From Carallia brachiata (Eukaryota; Streptophyta; Magnoliopsida; Malpighiales; Rhizophoraceae): 64,000 bases of DNA. Where the stretch lies: contig JADCRB010000001.1 in the NCBI GenBank assembly GCA_021464245.1, forward strand, positions 2,896,829 through 2,960,828, given 5' to 3'. Within the stretch, counting starts at the first letter, position 1; the number at the start of each line of letters is the position of its first letter. Shown piece by piece: positions 10,628 to 22,951 of this stretch. Below the pieces are notes generated by a model. It was not told the origin of the DNA. It saw nothing but the letters and a program-made list of their open reading frames with translations, and made no database searches. Position numbers and translations under genes: made by a program.

Positions 10628-12238
10628 CTAGCTCCCCCCCTTATCGGGTGGATCAGAAAAGTTAGGAACAGTAGGGTCCAAAACCATGGAGGGAGTTACA
10701 GCAGGGGGAGGAGGATCACCCCAATGAGTTGGAGCCCCACTGGACTCTATCAGGCCCTTAGGCCCAGCACAAACCATTTCGATGTCTAGATGACCACCAG
10801 GTTGGCAATTACCCTCACCTACAGCACGCGTTGACTGACGCGTCAGCAATGCACTCGTGCTCCCCGCATGCACTCCACAAGCCTTTTGCACCACAGTGAT
10901 TTCGGCACCACTCCCGGGGTTTAGCTGCCTAGATAATTCTTGAGGCCCGATCTCGTAAACCTTTTGATGACTGCCAGTGGGAGCCATCGGACGACCGCCG
11001 CAACCAACCATAGCTTGTGGCGCAGGGCTCAGGGGTCCCCGGGCCCCAGTTGGGCCCGCCATCGATTGCCCAGCCACCGGAGACTCCTGCCGTAGAACAT
11101 CGAAGCGGGAACCCTACCCCTCCAACAACCCTGTGCCAACACCCGCATTACTCCCATGGCTTGTTTGCTTACCCTTGCCATAGCCACCCCGCCTACCTGA
11201 ACGTTGTACCAGCATCCAAAGACCATATGGAGCGAGCTCCTCCAGTCGCGACTCTGGCACCTTGGGATTCTCCGGTACAGTCTCCCCACCAGCAGAATCA
11301 CTGACAGCACAACAGCCCGACTTATGGCCATACTTACCACACTGGAAACACACTAAATGAATCCCTTCATATTCGATACGCCTGATCTTTCCTCCAAGAA
11401 CATAGCGCATCACCAACGGTGAACGCAAATCCACTTCCACACACAGCCGGGCATAGTTACATCATGACACCTCCTCCGTGGTTCGATCAATCTTAAGAGT
11501 ACGCCCAACCAAATTACCCAAGTGCCACAGTATTTCGAGTGGTAATATTCCACTGGCAGTCGAGGAAGCCGAATCCATACCGCAACACAATCAATTCCTG
11601 CCTCATCCGGATCAAAATCCCGCTTCCATTTTTGCACCGTAAAGTAATGGCCCACGACGACCACGGACCGCCGCGGAGAACAAAATCATAATCCTCCGCA
11701 TGCTCGAGCTTCACCATAAAGAACCATTACCCAATTCCATAAGTTGCATCTTCCCCGAGAGCGAACAGAGCTCCCACAAGCGGCGGTGTAGGAAACCATA
11801 CCCAATGTCACGACCCAGTAGCTTAATGATGAGAGCCCGCTTATAGGACCCCCGTATCTCCCGTTTCTCAACAGCAGACAAAAGCAGACGCGGGCAGTCG
11901 CGAGGACCACAAGTGTTCTCATCATCAGAAAACACCTCCTCAACCTCCTCCTCAAGCATGGCCTGATCCTCGACCTCAGCCCAGCTATGTAAACCATGCG
12001 TTGCAAGAAACGCACAGCGATAAGCCACAAGATTCCGGTGCTCCAAAACAGCCCCTTCCTCGTGCACGAAGCCCGCACCTCCTAGCGGTGGACCAAGGTC
12101 AGGCGGGCCCTCAAGCTTTCGCTTAATCTTCTTAGTGTTGCGAGCGAGTGGATTCTCGGGCTCCACCGATGGCCGAGAATCGCAATTGAGCATCATCGTC
12201 GCAGTTTCTGGAAAGTTCGCCATTTGCGTGTCAAACAC
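10628..12238 (-). pseudogene. LINE ORF1 (gag-like, DUF4283 and zinc knuckle), broken
   Basis: Starts MFDTQMANFPET at 12238. The DUF4283-like region (about 11860-11480) includes 'LIIKLLGRDIGYGFLHRRLW' and 'DCVAVWIRLPRLPVEYY', but a stop near 11711 and later frame changes split it. The zinc knuckle CFQCGKYGHKSGCC (C-x2-C-x4-H-x4-C) lies in the piece 11440-11114. The Pro/Gly-rich C-terminal part follows at 11077-10628 in another frame. In its family ORF1 packages the LINE RNA; this copy cannot do so. Confidence 0.85.
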
Positions 12239-12350
12239 TTATCTAACACACTTTATCCCAAAAATGTGGTGTCCGTACTTCACTGGCCCGAGAGATCGTA
12301 CCCAGGAAAACCCAATATATGGTTGGTCGGCCTGGTGACTAGTGAGTAGG

Positions 12351-13046
12351 GCTTCGTATCTTGCAAAGGGAGGAATTGAAAGCGGGACCCATGTGGAATT
12401 GCAACCATTCAGAAGTCGACAAGTGCGGCGATTTGCGTGGGGCTACGGGTTCCAATGAAATGTGTATGAGTACGGAAAATGTTGGAAGAAAGCACAATTT
12501 TATTCGGTATTTGTAAGTGTCGTGTGACCTGATTTGTTAAATAATTATATTTAAAAAATAAAATAATAAATAATATTTAAATAATATTAATAGATCCTGT
12601 GTCGGTTTATTTTCGATTAAAGTGAGCTATATTTAAAAAGAAAAATTGTAAAATTAAAGATGATTGATTTTACACGTTCCTGTCTCAACCAATACAAGTT
12701 GTGGCACGTCTGAAAGAAGAAACTCCAAGAGAAGAAATGGAAGTCCTTGTGCAAATAAAGTGATAGACTATTTTGTCACATACAATACACTCAAAAAATA
12801 ATAAAATAATATTACATAATTCACATTAAAATATAACATCAATTAATGCAAATTGAGAAGAAGTTTTTGTAAAATTAATTATACAATATGTATAAATGAG
12901 TATATAAAAAATATATAATTAATTTAATAGTTTAAATTATTGTATATTTACTTTATTTTTATTTATATTTATTTACTTAACTTTTCTAACTTTTTATTAA
13001 TAGCTACGAGGTTTTGGCAGCAAATATGGCAAATTGCTCTATTCAC
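12351..13046. other. A/T-rich intergenic DNA, no gene seen
   Basis: After the LINE leader, a G/C-moderate stretch (12351-12500) passes into A/T-rich DNA. I see no coding region, RNA gene or complete element. Confidence 0.5.
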
Positions 13047-13370
13047 AAGGGTAAAAAATTATTTTTAGCCTGCCCTGTGGTTAATTCAAATGATTAAGTT
13101 GGGGATTCTAGATTCAAACCCTCCCAAAGTCTGCCCTACATCAGTGCCACATGACCAATCTTGGGTTCGGCATTTTTCTTTCTTTTTTTTTTTGTACTCG
13201 GGAACTTCATCATATAGGTGGCCGGTGGCTGTAATAATTCCCTATATATTCAATATAAATATGTTTAATTTTTCCAAGTAAACAACTTATAAAATATTTG
13301 ACAAATTGTGCGCTTCGAGCCAAGGTCCTTCATTTTTGTTCTTGGTGTCAGACAAAACTACATGTATATA
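13047..13370 (+). repeat. Segment A, left part (paralogous to 59760-60060)
   Basis: It shares 'aacttcatcatataggtggccggtgg', 'taataattccctatat' and 'aaatatttgacaaatt' with 59760-60060. The matching right part is 16305-16555 (compare 63570-64000). What lies between the two parts differs in the two copies: R-family repeats here, a pararetrovirus relic there. Confidence 0.75.
13060..13192 (+). mobile_element. SINE-like element with tRNA B-box and T-rich end
   Basis: 'gattcaaaccctcc' fits a tRNA-type B box. About 20-30 bases upstream lies the poorer A-box-like 'gtggttaattcaaatgatta'. The element closes with 'ggcatttttctttctttttt'. A related copy sits at the same place in segment A' (59780-59880), so it is older than that duplication. 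Boundaries are uncertain. Confidence 0.4.
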
Positions 13371-14574
13371 AAAAAAGGAACACTATTACATTAGTGTAAA
13401 TTAAGAAGATAAAAATAAGTATAGTTTGATATCTAATAATTTATATTATTTTTTAATTTTTTTAAATTTAATATATATCATTTTAATCTTACATAATTCA
13501 TACTCATCAAATATTCTCTCCCCTCCCTCCTCCCCTCTCCCAAAATAAAATCTTCCATCGGATTTTTTATTGAAAAGTGGGTAATTTTATGAGTTAGGAG
13601 TAATAAATGTTACTACTTGAGATAATAGTCTAATATTACCTCAACGTATTTTTCTTATTCTTGACTCAAATTTAAGTTTTACAAGCAGCGTCTCGCTGCT
13701 TTGACCACTAAATTTGGTTAATTTGATTGTATCCTACACATCATTGATTTCAGACTCGTTAACACCGTTTAACCAGTTTAGAAAAAATTCGTTCTAGTCA
13801 AATAGTTATCAAATGGTGAGTTGTTTCTCATGAGTTAGGATGAATGAATCAAAAACAAATAGGGGTTATTTTGTCTTTAAATCTGGTAATTGATATATTT
13901 ATAATATATTTTTTTTATTTATTAAAAAAATAAAAAAAAAATCAATGATCGACATATCTGTAATAAATTATTTTTATTTATTAAAAAAACAAAAAACAAA
14001 AAAAAAAAGAATAGTAAATGTTAGACGTGCATGGCGGCAAATAAATCATTGAAAGCTTGAACAGAAGTCAGTTTAATCGATCAGTTGCGTGAAGATAAGC
14101 GCTATTTCTTTGTTGCATGCAAATTGCGTATGACCTTCTTCCTGTGTTTTTTGCACCTTTCTTTTATGTGATTACCGACAAAACGTCACAGGGCATGCTA
14201 TATATCATATGAAGCAATAAGGATCAAAGTAGTTGGACTTAGAAAATTTAATATGAATAAATATGGAAAACACTTTAATTAACACGATTTAATAAGCCGT
14301 TGTTCTAAGTGATAATCACTGTATGGAATAACATGAAAGTAGAGAATTAAATGGGATCACTGATTTTTGTGACGCTGAAGAAAGAATCAGATGGAAAAGC
14401 ACGAAATGTGGTGGAGCACGAAATTTCTTTTTTAATACATATATTTTCAGAATGATAGAGCAGAAAGAAGAAGCCAAAATGGAGAAAGACCCCGTTCTGA
14501 AACTGATGTTATTGGAATCCAAAAAGCAAAAATCATGACAACACCACAAAGACCATGCATAAAGATGGTGGTCG
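13371..14574. other. A/T-rich intergenic DNA, no gene seen
   Basis: Low-complexity A/T DNA with A-runs (13925-14010). A short open frame on the minus strand at 14549-14316 has no recognisable similarity and I do not call it. Confidence 0.5.
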
Positions 14575-15440
14575 GTGGGGGTAGTCAGTCACTTCGGCTA
14601 ACAATATAGCCACCCTGCTGACTGGCAACGGTAGCCAGTTACATCTGCATGCCAGCCACTGGTCTCGCTTCCCTTAACCTCAAAGCCTTCCTTTCCTCCT
14701 GTAAATCCTTTTTCCTCCTCCTCGTTTTGCCTCCCACCTTGCAGACCCCCATATCCACTGTGATGAGGCTTTTTGATTTAGTATCCTTCAAATCAGGCCG
14801 CAATAACATCACCAACAGCCTTCCTTGCTTGAGATATACATTTCCCGATCATTTCTCACCATTTTTACTGTTTTTGGCGACTGGTATGGCAACGCCGTCG
14901 GTGGCGTTTTTGCCTTCGTTGCCGACATCGCAGCACCGACCACCGGTACGATCGCTGGAGACCATGCCGCTGCAGCTGGAGTTTGTGTCATCAGCGCTGC
15001 CTCCTGTGCTGCAGTCTCTGCCAGAGCAGCCGTAGCCACTATCCACACCACCACCATCGCTGACCACGTCCCCGCCCCCACTGGCCGCCATCCCTGCCTT
15101 TGGATGAGACATGAAGAGCTTCTGTTGCTTTTGTTTGATTTTGGTGGTTTGTAATGCCTATGCCTATGATTATGTTAGTATTTTGATTGTTTCAAAAATT
15201 GTTGTTGAAAATACTAGAACGATTTCTAATGTAGGACTGTTAAAGTTCAATATATGTTGTTGTAGGCGTTTTATCCAACAAAATTGATTGATAGGTTGTC
15301 TCAGACTCTATACTTATATAATAAATGTAGTTTGATCATATGTTATATAGTTATTTGTACTATTTTACTATTTTTGATACTTTCGTATTGATTTTATATA
15401 CAAATTTACTTGATTAATGTAACATTTTCGTTTTGGTCAA
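14575..15440 (+). repeat. R-family repeat with a coding-like segment, unclassified
   Basis: It is related to 49045-49985. Both have a C/T-rich leader, then 'ggctttttgattt...' opposite 'ggccttttgtctta...', then 'catcaccaacagccttcc' opposite 'cgtcacccacagccttcc', then a G/C-rich codon-like stretch, then a T-rich tail. In the better frame this copy reads RLFDLVSFKSGRNNITNSLP and the other GPFVLVYVRSGSHNVTHSLP, so a protein frame may be conserved. There is no reverse transcriptase, LTR or clear TIR. It may be a non-autonomous retroelement or a captured gene fragment. Confidence 0.45.
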
Positions 15441-16168
15441 AAATAAAAAGATAGTGGTCCCGGCAGCAGGGAGGAGAAACAAAAGAATAAAGAAAAAAGA
15501 GAGCCAAAGACCTATAGAAAGAACAATATAGTGCAGGTTGGAACATGACCATACAGGAACTGAGTTAATATCCTCCCGTCCCATCTACTTGTTTGTATGA
15601 GTTGATGGACTCTTTCAGCTTACAAGGGAATGGTCTCAGGGCAGGCCTAACAGCCCAGACTATTTGACTGTGGATTCGAATGGTGTCGGTGAGTTGTATG
15701 CCTTCCTCTTCCTCCATTTGGGTCCGGTCAGGGGACAATAGAAAACCTATCCACTCGATATGTGATCGTTTTATGAGTTGCTACATCTACCCTTCTCCTT
15801 CTCCTTCTCCTTCTTCTTCTTCAAAAAAAAAACATGTTAAAAGGCAAAATCTTTATGGACGCATTCTCCTGGACGTAAATGGACATGCTATATTATTTTT
15901 TTTAACTATATACAAGTGTTTTATATTACATGAACAACGTTTTATATAACATGTAAGAAATTTATAGTAAAATAGTATAAATTGCAAAAATTTCTTAAAT
16001 GTTGTTTAAATGGTTTTTGGTATGGTATAAAATAATTTATATATAGTATAAATCATTTCCGTCTAGGAGCGCCAGTCCATAGAGTAGGACTCTTGTTAAA
16101 AACCAATGGTTTAGGTTCCGTATGGTACAAAAGTGTAGTGTCCCTATTATGTGGGAGGTGTTTAAGCT
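15441..16168. other. Intergenic DNA with TCCTTC microsatellite
   Basis: No gene is seen. 15790-15822 is a short cttctc/cttctt microsatellite followed by an A-run. Confidence 0.5.
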
Positions 16169-16285
16169 TTCTTTTTTTTATTTATTTTTTCCGAATTAAG
16201 GTGGGGAGAGAGATTCAGCATTAACAAGATTTAAGATTCGTACTCAGATCTCACCTCAAGTTTTACACTTAATAACCATTAAATT
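16169..16285 (-). mobile_element. SINE-like element
   Basis: On the minus strand it reads an A-box-like 'taatggttattaagtg', a B-box-like 'gagtacgaatctta', and ends 'ggaaaaaataaataaaaaaa'. The order and spacing fit a tRNA-derived SINE. No clean target-site duplication was found. Confidence 0.4.
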
Positions 16286-16304
16286 AGAATTATGTTTATG
16301 TTTT

Positions 16305-16555
16305 TGACAAAAGGCAGAAAGCAAGCCACAAATAAAACTTTATTGAGAAGAAGAACAAATCAAATTGAAGTTCCGCGGCCAGCATCTTATTCGTTGGGTT
16401 TTACTTGTTTACAGGTTTTTGGCTTGATTATTAAGGGCAGCTCTCGACGGTACAGGGGGAAAAAATGGGAGAGAGACGGATTGGAGGTTAGTTTTATATA
16501 TTGAAAACCCACAAAGAAAATTTCTACAACATTTTTTCCTTAGTTTTGAAATACC
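16305..16555 (+). repeat. Segment A, right part (paralogous to 63570-64000)
   Basis: It shares 'aataaaactttattgagaag', 'catcttattcgttgggttt' and 'tttatatattgaaaaccca' with 63570-64000, where a 177-bp MITE interrupts it. No coding function is recognised. Confidence 0.75.
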
Positions 16556-17091
16556 CTCTCATTCATTTGTTTGTGTATTCTTTTTTAACTTATCCGCATT
16601 CATGTGGCTGCAATTAATCTTTTTGATTTATATTTATCTATAGCGATAAAATTAAGAGATCAAAAACCCTTATCAAAAAGAGCTAGCAAGAAACGTTGTC
16701 TCAAAATAAGGGAATTTGGCCCCTCTAAAGCTATAATAAGACTTTATCTCTGTAATCGGACGATTATTTATAATTAATCTCATTTTTTAGGAACTTTTTT
16801 TGGGTGGGCTTCAATATCATGCTAATGAGTTGGTAGTAAAAAATGACTAAAACATATCAGTATGTTTCAAATTATTATGATTTACTAAATTGGAGGAATT
16901 TACCTTTAAAAACTCGTTGAGTTTTTCTTTACAAAAATAAAATCTAGTGCTTCGTGTTTCTCCCTTAGCAAAAAATAGCCGTTATAATCAACAAACAAAA
17001 AAAAAGAAAGATGCCGTTATTTGAATTTGTGATGTGAATTTCGTATAGACAAAAAATAGCCGTTATTGATTGTAACCGAAGTCAAAGCGTA

Positions 17092-17203
17092 CGCATGAAT
17101 TCTATGCTGACGGGGGTGGGCTATAGGCATACGGCATACGGCATAGGCATTGCCATGAATTCTATGCCAACAGGGGTGGAGCTATACGGCATAGGCATCT
17201 ATG
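17092..17203 (+). repeat. Local direct repeat 'catgaattctatgc...ggcat'
   Basis: Two units share 'catgaattctatgcYRaC', 'ggggtggRgctata' and 'cggcataggcat'; the first unit has extra 'acggcat' repeats. It is a small direct duplication with replication-slippage character. Confidence 0.6.
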
Positions 17204-17683
17204 AGCCCGGTGCGATTTATACTCGCTTTAAATAAAAGTGGTATAAAAAAATAATATAATAATAATATTATTATGATTAATAAAAAATAATAATTAAAAA
17301 ATTATAAGATAAAAAATAAATAATAATTTATAAAAAAATAAAAATTAATTATTTAAATTAATAAAAAATAAATAAAAATAATTCCCTTTTTAATTCCTTT
17401 TTTTTTTCTTTTCCCACAATTGCGATCAGAGCATTAGGATTTATCATTTACCTGAGCACGATGGAGAAAATTAAACATCGAGTATAGATAAATACCACGA
17501 AATATTTTTTATAAAATTTTATAAAAAAATTTTAAATTTTAGGATAATATTAAATTTAGTTAAATTTTAGTTTTAAAAAATAAAATGAAATAACTAAAAA
17601 TTTCTTGTCACATTAGCAAAAAAAATTAAACCGTGAAAAATAGTGACAAAAGTTTTATGTTATATAACTTTACTCTTATAATG

Positions 17684-18000
17684 TGTTTGGCTTAAGAGAA
17701 AGGTGGGGAAAAGAAAGAAATGAGAAAGAAAATTATAAGAAAATAAAATTGTTTAGATAAGTGGAGAAAGTTGATGAAAAAAAAATGAATAGTAATTTGT
17801 AAAAGAATAAATTGTGAGAAAATAATATTGAATAGAGAAGAAAGTTGTGAGAAAGAATAAAATTAGAAATAAAAAATAAATAGTAATTTGTAAGAGAAAA
17901 AGTTGTGAAAAAAATAAACTATTTAGATAGAGGAGAAAGTTGTGTAAAAAAAAATTAAGAGAAAATAATGGAATGATATATCCAACAAGCCATTAAACAC
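17684..18000. mobile_element. hAT-like MITE, probable
   Basis: The left end 'gtgtttggcttaagag' and the inverted right end (right end reads 'aacaagccattaaacac') are inverted copies. The inside is A/G-rich with repeated 'gagaaagttgtgaRaaa' units and no coding capacity. Confidence 0.45.
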
Positions 18001-19299
18001 CAAGTTGGTAACCAATGTCGGCTGCAACGCTTACACACGAAATTGCATTCGCTCCCATGTTAAAAAGAAAATTTATTATACAGTTTAATTTTAAATAACA
18101 ATAAAGTACTAATGCTATTTATCAAATAACTTCTAACAGCTTGTTTGGTTTTTTTTAAAAAAAATTTAATTATCTAACAACTTATATCATTTTGTTATTA
18201 AGTAATTATTGTTACTTAGTATTCAAAAAAAAAAAAAAAAGCAAAGTCTGACCTAAACTTTGTTGCTGACCTTTGTGGGCATCTATGTCTCGATGACTGC
18301 ATTCTAGAGAAGTGATATATCTACTTCTTAGTGTTCTTAGTTTTCTAAAGTGTCTTAAATTTCGACTCTGATGTGAGCACAATAAAATGCCTCAAAATGT
18401 AAGTGAGTATAATAAATACAATATTCTTTGTTGAATATAGAGTCAACTCCTCTATATAATCGTTTTGTGTATCAACCCTTTGTTAGCCTAATTAAATTTT
18501 CTGTATTCAAAGTTTACACAATATATATATATATATTACATGTAAAATGTTTTATATAACAAAAAACATTTTAGATAGTAATATAATGTACATGCATATA
18601 AAATTTGTTTATATTTATATAAAACATTATTTATATAGAATAAAAGAAATTTTGTGTATATTCACTAGGCTGTGTATCCAAATATTCACTAGACTGTGTA
18701 TTTACGTAGTTGGACTACATGACTAAATTGCGTCATACGATCCATAAGTCTCCTCCTGATAAAAAAAATAAATTAAAATAAACGCAATGGACATGAAGGT
18801 GGGGTGGGTTAAAACGGAAAAAGGCCTCGACGAGCCCAGATCAGATTCAAGAGTGAACCTCTAAAACCAGATTAAAAGATGGGCCCAAGAGGCCTAAGCT
18901 CTGTTTGGCGATGGACCCATCCCTGGGTGATCGACATTGCATGTACGAATTGTGCCCAAAATCTGACCCATATTCACTTCCGATCGAGGTTGGAGACCAC
19001 GTCTGCGTACGAACCATCGTGACAAAATCCTGTTATTCTTAGTTATAGGAAAGAAAAAGAAAGCCACTCAAATCTCAGAGATAGCATAGCAATTCCAATC
19101 ATACTAAAATCGGAATGGAATAGCAATCGGAATCGTTATTGTATAAGAACGTAAGCAGTTGCATTCCCAAAAAGATAATGAAACGAAAGAACATAAAAAG
19201 AGATTTTAGTGAGTCAAAGGAAGTACCGGGTGAAGGGACATAGGATGATAGGAGAGTAATGGCATCCACTTCTGATTGTGGGGGTTTTTTAGGAGGACA

Positions 19300-21530
19300 T
19301 GTTGAAACTTAGTGAAAATTAATGTGATTCTCATATTCAATATTACTTTTACTGTTGATTTTCATGTTCGTTTTGGTTTTTAGGGTAAAGGTATTCATTT
19401 TTCTAATGTTATTCAATGCTGAGAATTGGAATAAATTCCATGGTACATGATTTGAAAACCAAATTTGACTTGAAATACAACGGAGTTTCTTGCCACCAAG
19501 TTCCTTTTTTCGTTTTTTCCTATTCAATGAAATTGATGTTGCTTGCACAATTTGTCTGGTTTTGGGATTGTTAATTGTTTCTCATTTTTTTATATGGCAA
19601 GTGGCGTAACATTCAAACAAATCATTACATGGCACCTGCACCTCTCATTTTTGTTTAAAAAAAAAAAACTTTCATCTGAAGTTAGACGTTTCAAAGTTTT
19701 GAAGTTTCGGCTTACGCATAAGGTTCTTACAACCTAACCGGTCATTGAACTGAAAAGTTGAGAGGTTCAAGTTCAATTGGTTCGACCGGTAAAACCGCGG
19801 TTAAATCGGTAAAACTGGTATTTAATATTAAATATATAAAAATTTAATTTTTATAAAAATTAATTGAAAAAATAATATATAAATAGTGATTAAATATTAA
19901 TTTTTAAATTTTAAAGATTAAATTGAAAATTTTAATCAATTGAGGACTAAATTAAAATTTTTAGTTAAAATTAGAGTCTTAATTATAATTTAAATAAAAT
20001 TTTGGGTCAAATTATAATTTAAAATTTTTTTGTTTAAATTGAACCGGTTCAACCGGTCCGATTTTTTGCCGATTTTTTCGGTTTTTGACCGGTTTTTTTT
20101 TGTTCGGTCTGAATTCCATTTTTAAGTTTGAATCGGACCGAATTTAGAACTGATTCCCAATTTTTTCAATTAAACTGACTGATCCGTTCCGGTTCTTAAT
20201 ACATTGTTTACGCATGGACAAATTTTGTGGAGCCCGCAATTTCATGACCTATTGTATCTCGCCGCCTCGCGTACACACTGGCATGTATAATGACCAATGA
20301 CGAAGCGCTACAATGGAAGTGATGAGCGAAGGATAGGACAAGATTGAGGCCTACTAGCGATAATGCCCGTAATTTACATCATCTTATGGGCCATGGGGTC
20401 CCAATAGAAACTTTGATGATAAAACTGAGCACGACAATTGATTGACTCATAGAAAAGATTGTGTGCAATCAGGTATCCCTCCGTGCTTATATGAGACTTG
20501 AAATTTATGATAACTTCATAAAATGAGAATTTGAGACATAGATATAGCATCTTGCCAGGGATCAACAACTGAAATTGAGATTTAAACCTACAATTTTTCC
20601 AGAATCCATCGTTCCAATAGAAATTTGACTGTGGAAAGCAAAGTATTAGTTGTTAGTCGATTGTTGGCTTCACCATATTTAGGCATTAATAAATGCATTA
20701 TTCAATCATATCATATCACTGCTGTTAAATTCGGGGAACAAAGATAATTAATATAAGCAATTAAAATTTTCCGACGAATGATAAAAAAGCACGGAATGAA
20801 AAGAAAAGAAAAGAAAAGAAAGCTATTCCAAGGATTCTATGAATTAATCCACATTTTTCTTATTGAGCGCAAATATGGGAATAATGTGGGGGTAGTAACC
20901 TCAAACCCATGGAGAAACTTGCAAGTGCATTGTTACTTCAAATCTTTTATCTCATTACTCTAAATGCATAACTAGTTGTGATATGGTTTCAACTAATAAT
21001 TATTCTTTTAATTATTATACAATTTAATTTTAAATAATCATATAATAACCACACAGTTCATCAAATAATATTTAACAACTTATCTGTATATTTTTTTAAA
21101 AAATTTTAATAATCGAATGATTCATATTATTTTATTATTATTTAATATTTTTTTGTTATGAAATATAGTTCATTGGTATACCTAATAATTATTTCTTAAC
21201 ATAAATTATGACAGTATTTGATAATATATCCTAAGAAGATACATTATTACAATTTTTGTTGGAACTAACAAAATATAGAAAAATGCTATCTACAGATTTT
21301 TTATTTAAAAATGATCAAAAAAATATATTTCTTTTGAGACATCGGCAAAAAACATTCACTAGATTTAGTGCAACGGTTTCTTCAATCATATTCATACCCA
21401 AGTAAAAGTAACCATCGAGCAATCAATCAACTTAAATTATGGTTATTTGGTCTTCATTATCTCATTCCATATTCCCCTTGTTTTATTATAGAAGTAGATA
21501 ATGTCAAAAAAAAAATATTATAGAAGTAGA
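19300..21530 (+). repeat. HIPP block 2, upstream flank (paralogous to 46660-49050)
   Basis: Long collinear similarity, for example 'ctcatattcaatattacttt', 'tcacatcgcgtacac'-like segments, 'ttagttgttagtcg' and 'atttagtgcaacRgtttctt'. Differences are mostly insertions: a 488-bp element here at 19720-20207, and a SINE plus a ~340-bp A/T element in block 3. No gene is recognised in either copy. Confidence 0.85.
19720..20207. mobile_element. 488-bp element with 8-bp target duplication
   Basis: It is flanked by a perfect TTACGCAT (19712-19719 and 20208-20215). The matching place in block 3 (about 47085-47095) has the site once and no element. An 8-bp duplication suits hAT transposons. The ends carry CCGGTT motifs around an A/T-rich core with no coding capacity. 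A relative lies in opposite orientation at 26790-27415. Confidence 0.75.
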
Positions 21531-22215
21531 TGGTGACTTTTTGTGGACTGGAAAAAGGCCATTACTTGAGGGTGATGCAAAGGTGGGGCCGTGGCTCTAG
21601 GTCTTCGGACACGTGTACGGTTGCCGTGTGGGGCTACACAGCCCACTCATGAACCAGACCAAACTGTGTACCGCTGTACCAGGATATAAACCATCTCATC
21701 ATCTTTGTGCTTTATTAGCTAAGTATTTCGTGTGAAGAAGGTGGAGTGGGTCAATCAAAGCTGGCAGCGACTGGCCCTAGCACATGCAAAGGAAAGGTTG
21801 GCTAGGTTGGCTTCCTAAGTCGGCAACCAATCTTTTTTTTTTTTTTTTTGATAATTAATGCTTAAAGTCTAAATTTTTATATTTTTTATTTAAAATCTAA
21901 ATTTTTTAAATTTTTATTTAAAATCTATATTTTTATTTTTTGTTTTATTTAAATTTTTTTTGTGGTGATTAACTGTTAACTTTTTCGTTAGATCAAATGG
22001 ATAAAGGATTAAAGTTAACGAAAAAATTAACGATTTCACTATAAAAAGATTTGAATAAAATAAAAAATAAAGATATAAGTATTAAATAAAAAACTTAAAA
22101 AATTTAAATTTCAAATAAAAAAATATAAAAATTTAAATTCCATTTTTTTTAGAATGAAAATGAGAAAGTAGTGTGGTTCTAAAATCTTCAAAGGAAATAT
22201 TAGGATTATATATTC
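21525..22215 (+). repeat. HIPP upstream block, copy 2 of 3, interrupted by a MITE
   Basis: It matches 560-925 and 49985-50250. At 'cggcaaccaat' the match breaks at a T-run and resumes at 'gaatgaaaatgagaaag' (22151). Confidence 0.75.
21851..22142. mobile_element. MITE with ~50-bp inverted ends
   Basis: The left end 'ttaaagtctaaatttttata' and the inverted right end match over about 50 bases. The centre holds an inverted pair around 'gttaactttttcgtta' and 'taacgaaaaaattaac'. Both other copies of the upstream block lack this insert. Confidence 0.6.
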
Positions 22216-22440
22216 AAGCGTGTGGTAAAGTAATTGGATGATTATCTTATACGTTAAACAGTAAATCATAAAATAAAACTTAAAATTTATTATTTAATTT
22301 TAATAAAATTTAAATCTTAATCTTTTACACCAATTCAAATCTCTTCAATTAATGGACTGAGGAGTTGGTGGTTGGCAACCAATTCAAACAATGGAATGGC
22401 GACAAAATTGGTCATCATATGAAATTCAACAAACGGTCAC

Positions 22441-22446
22441 CACGTG
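22441..22446 (+). promoter_or_regulatory. G-box / ABRE-like CACGTG upstream of HIPP copy 2
   Basis: 'caccacgtgtcaaatttt', the counterpart of the sites at 1129 and 52684. It is pushed to about 1.4 kb from the ATG by the A/T-rich insert at 22950-23680. Confidence 0.45.
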
Positions 22447-22913
22447 TCAAATTTTCATTCGACAGAGGACGTACGAAATCAACATTGACACGTCCCCTTC
22501 AGGAAAAAAGTACACTTTTCCAATTTTTTTTTCCTTTTTTTTTGAGAAACCCAATTTTTTTCTAAAATATAACAAATCTTTAATTTTTTATAATTAAAAT
22601 AAAATTTTTTATTAAAATAATATAATTTATTTTTTATTATAAAAAATAACATCACTATTTCAAAAAATTAAAAATCCATTCGATTCAAATAAAACTCTGA
22701 CAAAAAAATTCCAAACAGCCTACCCATTCCCTCTGCTTAATTAAGATGCAACTCTTTGAAAAACCGGATTTCTAAGTTCACCGAACTCATTTTTTTCAAT
22801 AATAAGTTAACTGAATTTTAAATAGAAATAAAAATAATATTTTAAGTAATTCTAATGAAAATTAAAAAATTAAAAATTAATTTATATAATATAACGGCAC
22901 ATGCATATTATAC

Positions 22914-22916
<3 letters not shown>

Positions 22917-22951
<35 letters not shown>

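Larger units (their letters stand above)
6416..12350 (-). mobile_element. Degenerate plant L1-type LINE with RNase H domain
   Basis: Nearly full-length non-LTR retrotransposon on the minus strand. The order is 5' leader (about 12240-12350), gag-like ORF1 (12238-10628), then ORF2 with endonuclease, reverse transcriptase, zf-RVT and RNase H (10505-6477). A 3' poly(A) shows as T19 on the + strand at 6416-6434. Its base composition is clearly more G/C-rich than its surroundings. Stops and frameshifts interrupt both ORFs, so it is dead. The target-site duplication is not clear: 'aagacacaac' (6406-6415) against 'aagcacaatt' (about 12492) is only a weak candidate. The 5' boundary is approximate. Confidence 0.9.
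16556..19290. other. Long A/T-rich gene-free stretch
   Basis: No gene is seen. It holds a local direct repeat at 17092-17203, a probable hAT-like MITE at 17684-18000, (AT)n at 18519-18535, and a more G/C-balanced 18780-19290 with no open frame of note. Confidence 0.5.

Noticed and set aside
6405..12500. Target-site duplication for the LINE ('aagacacaac' / 'aagcacaatt')
   Set aside because: Needs a mismatch and an indel; not convincing.
14809..15154. Ala/Thr-rich open frames on both strands
   Set aside because: They arise from one G/C-rich repeated stretch of the R family; no start, domain or splice support as a host gene.
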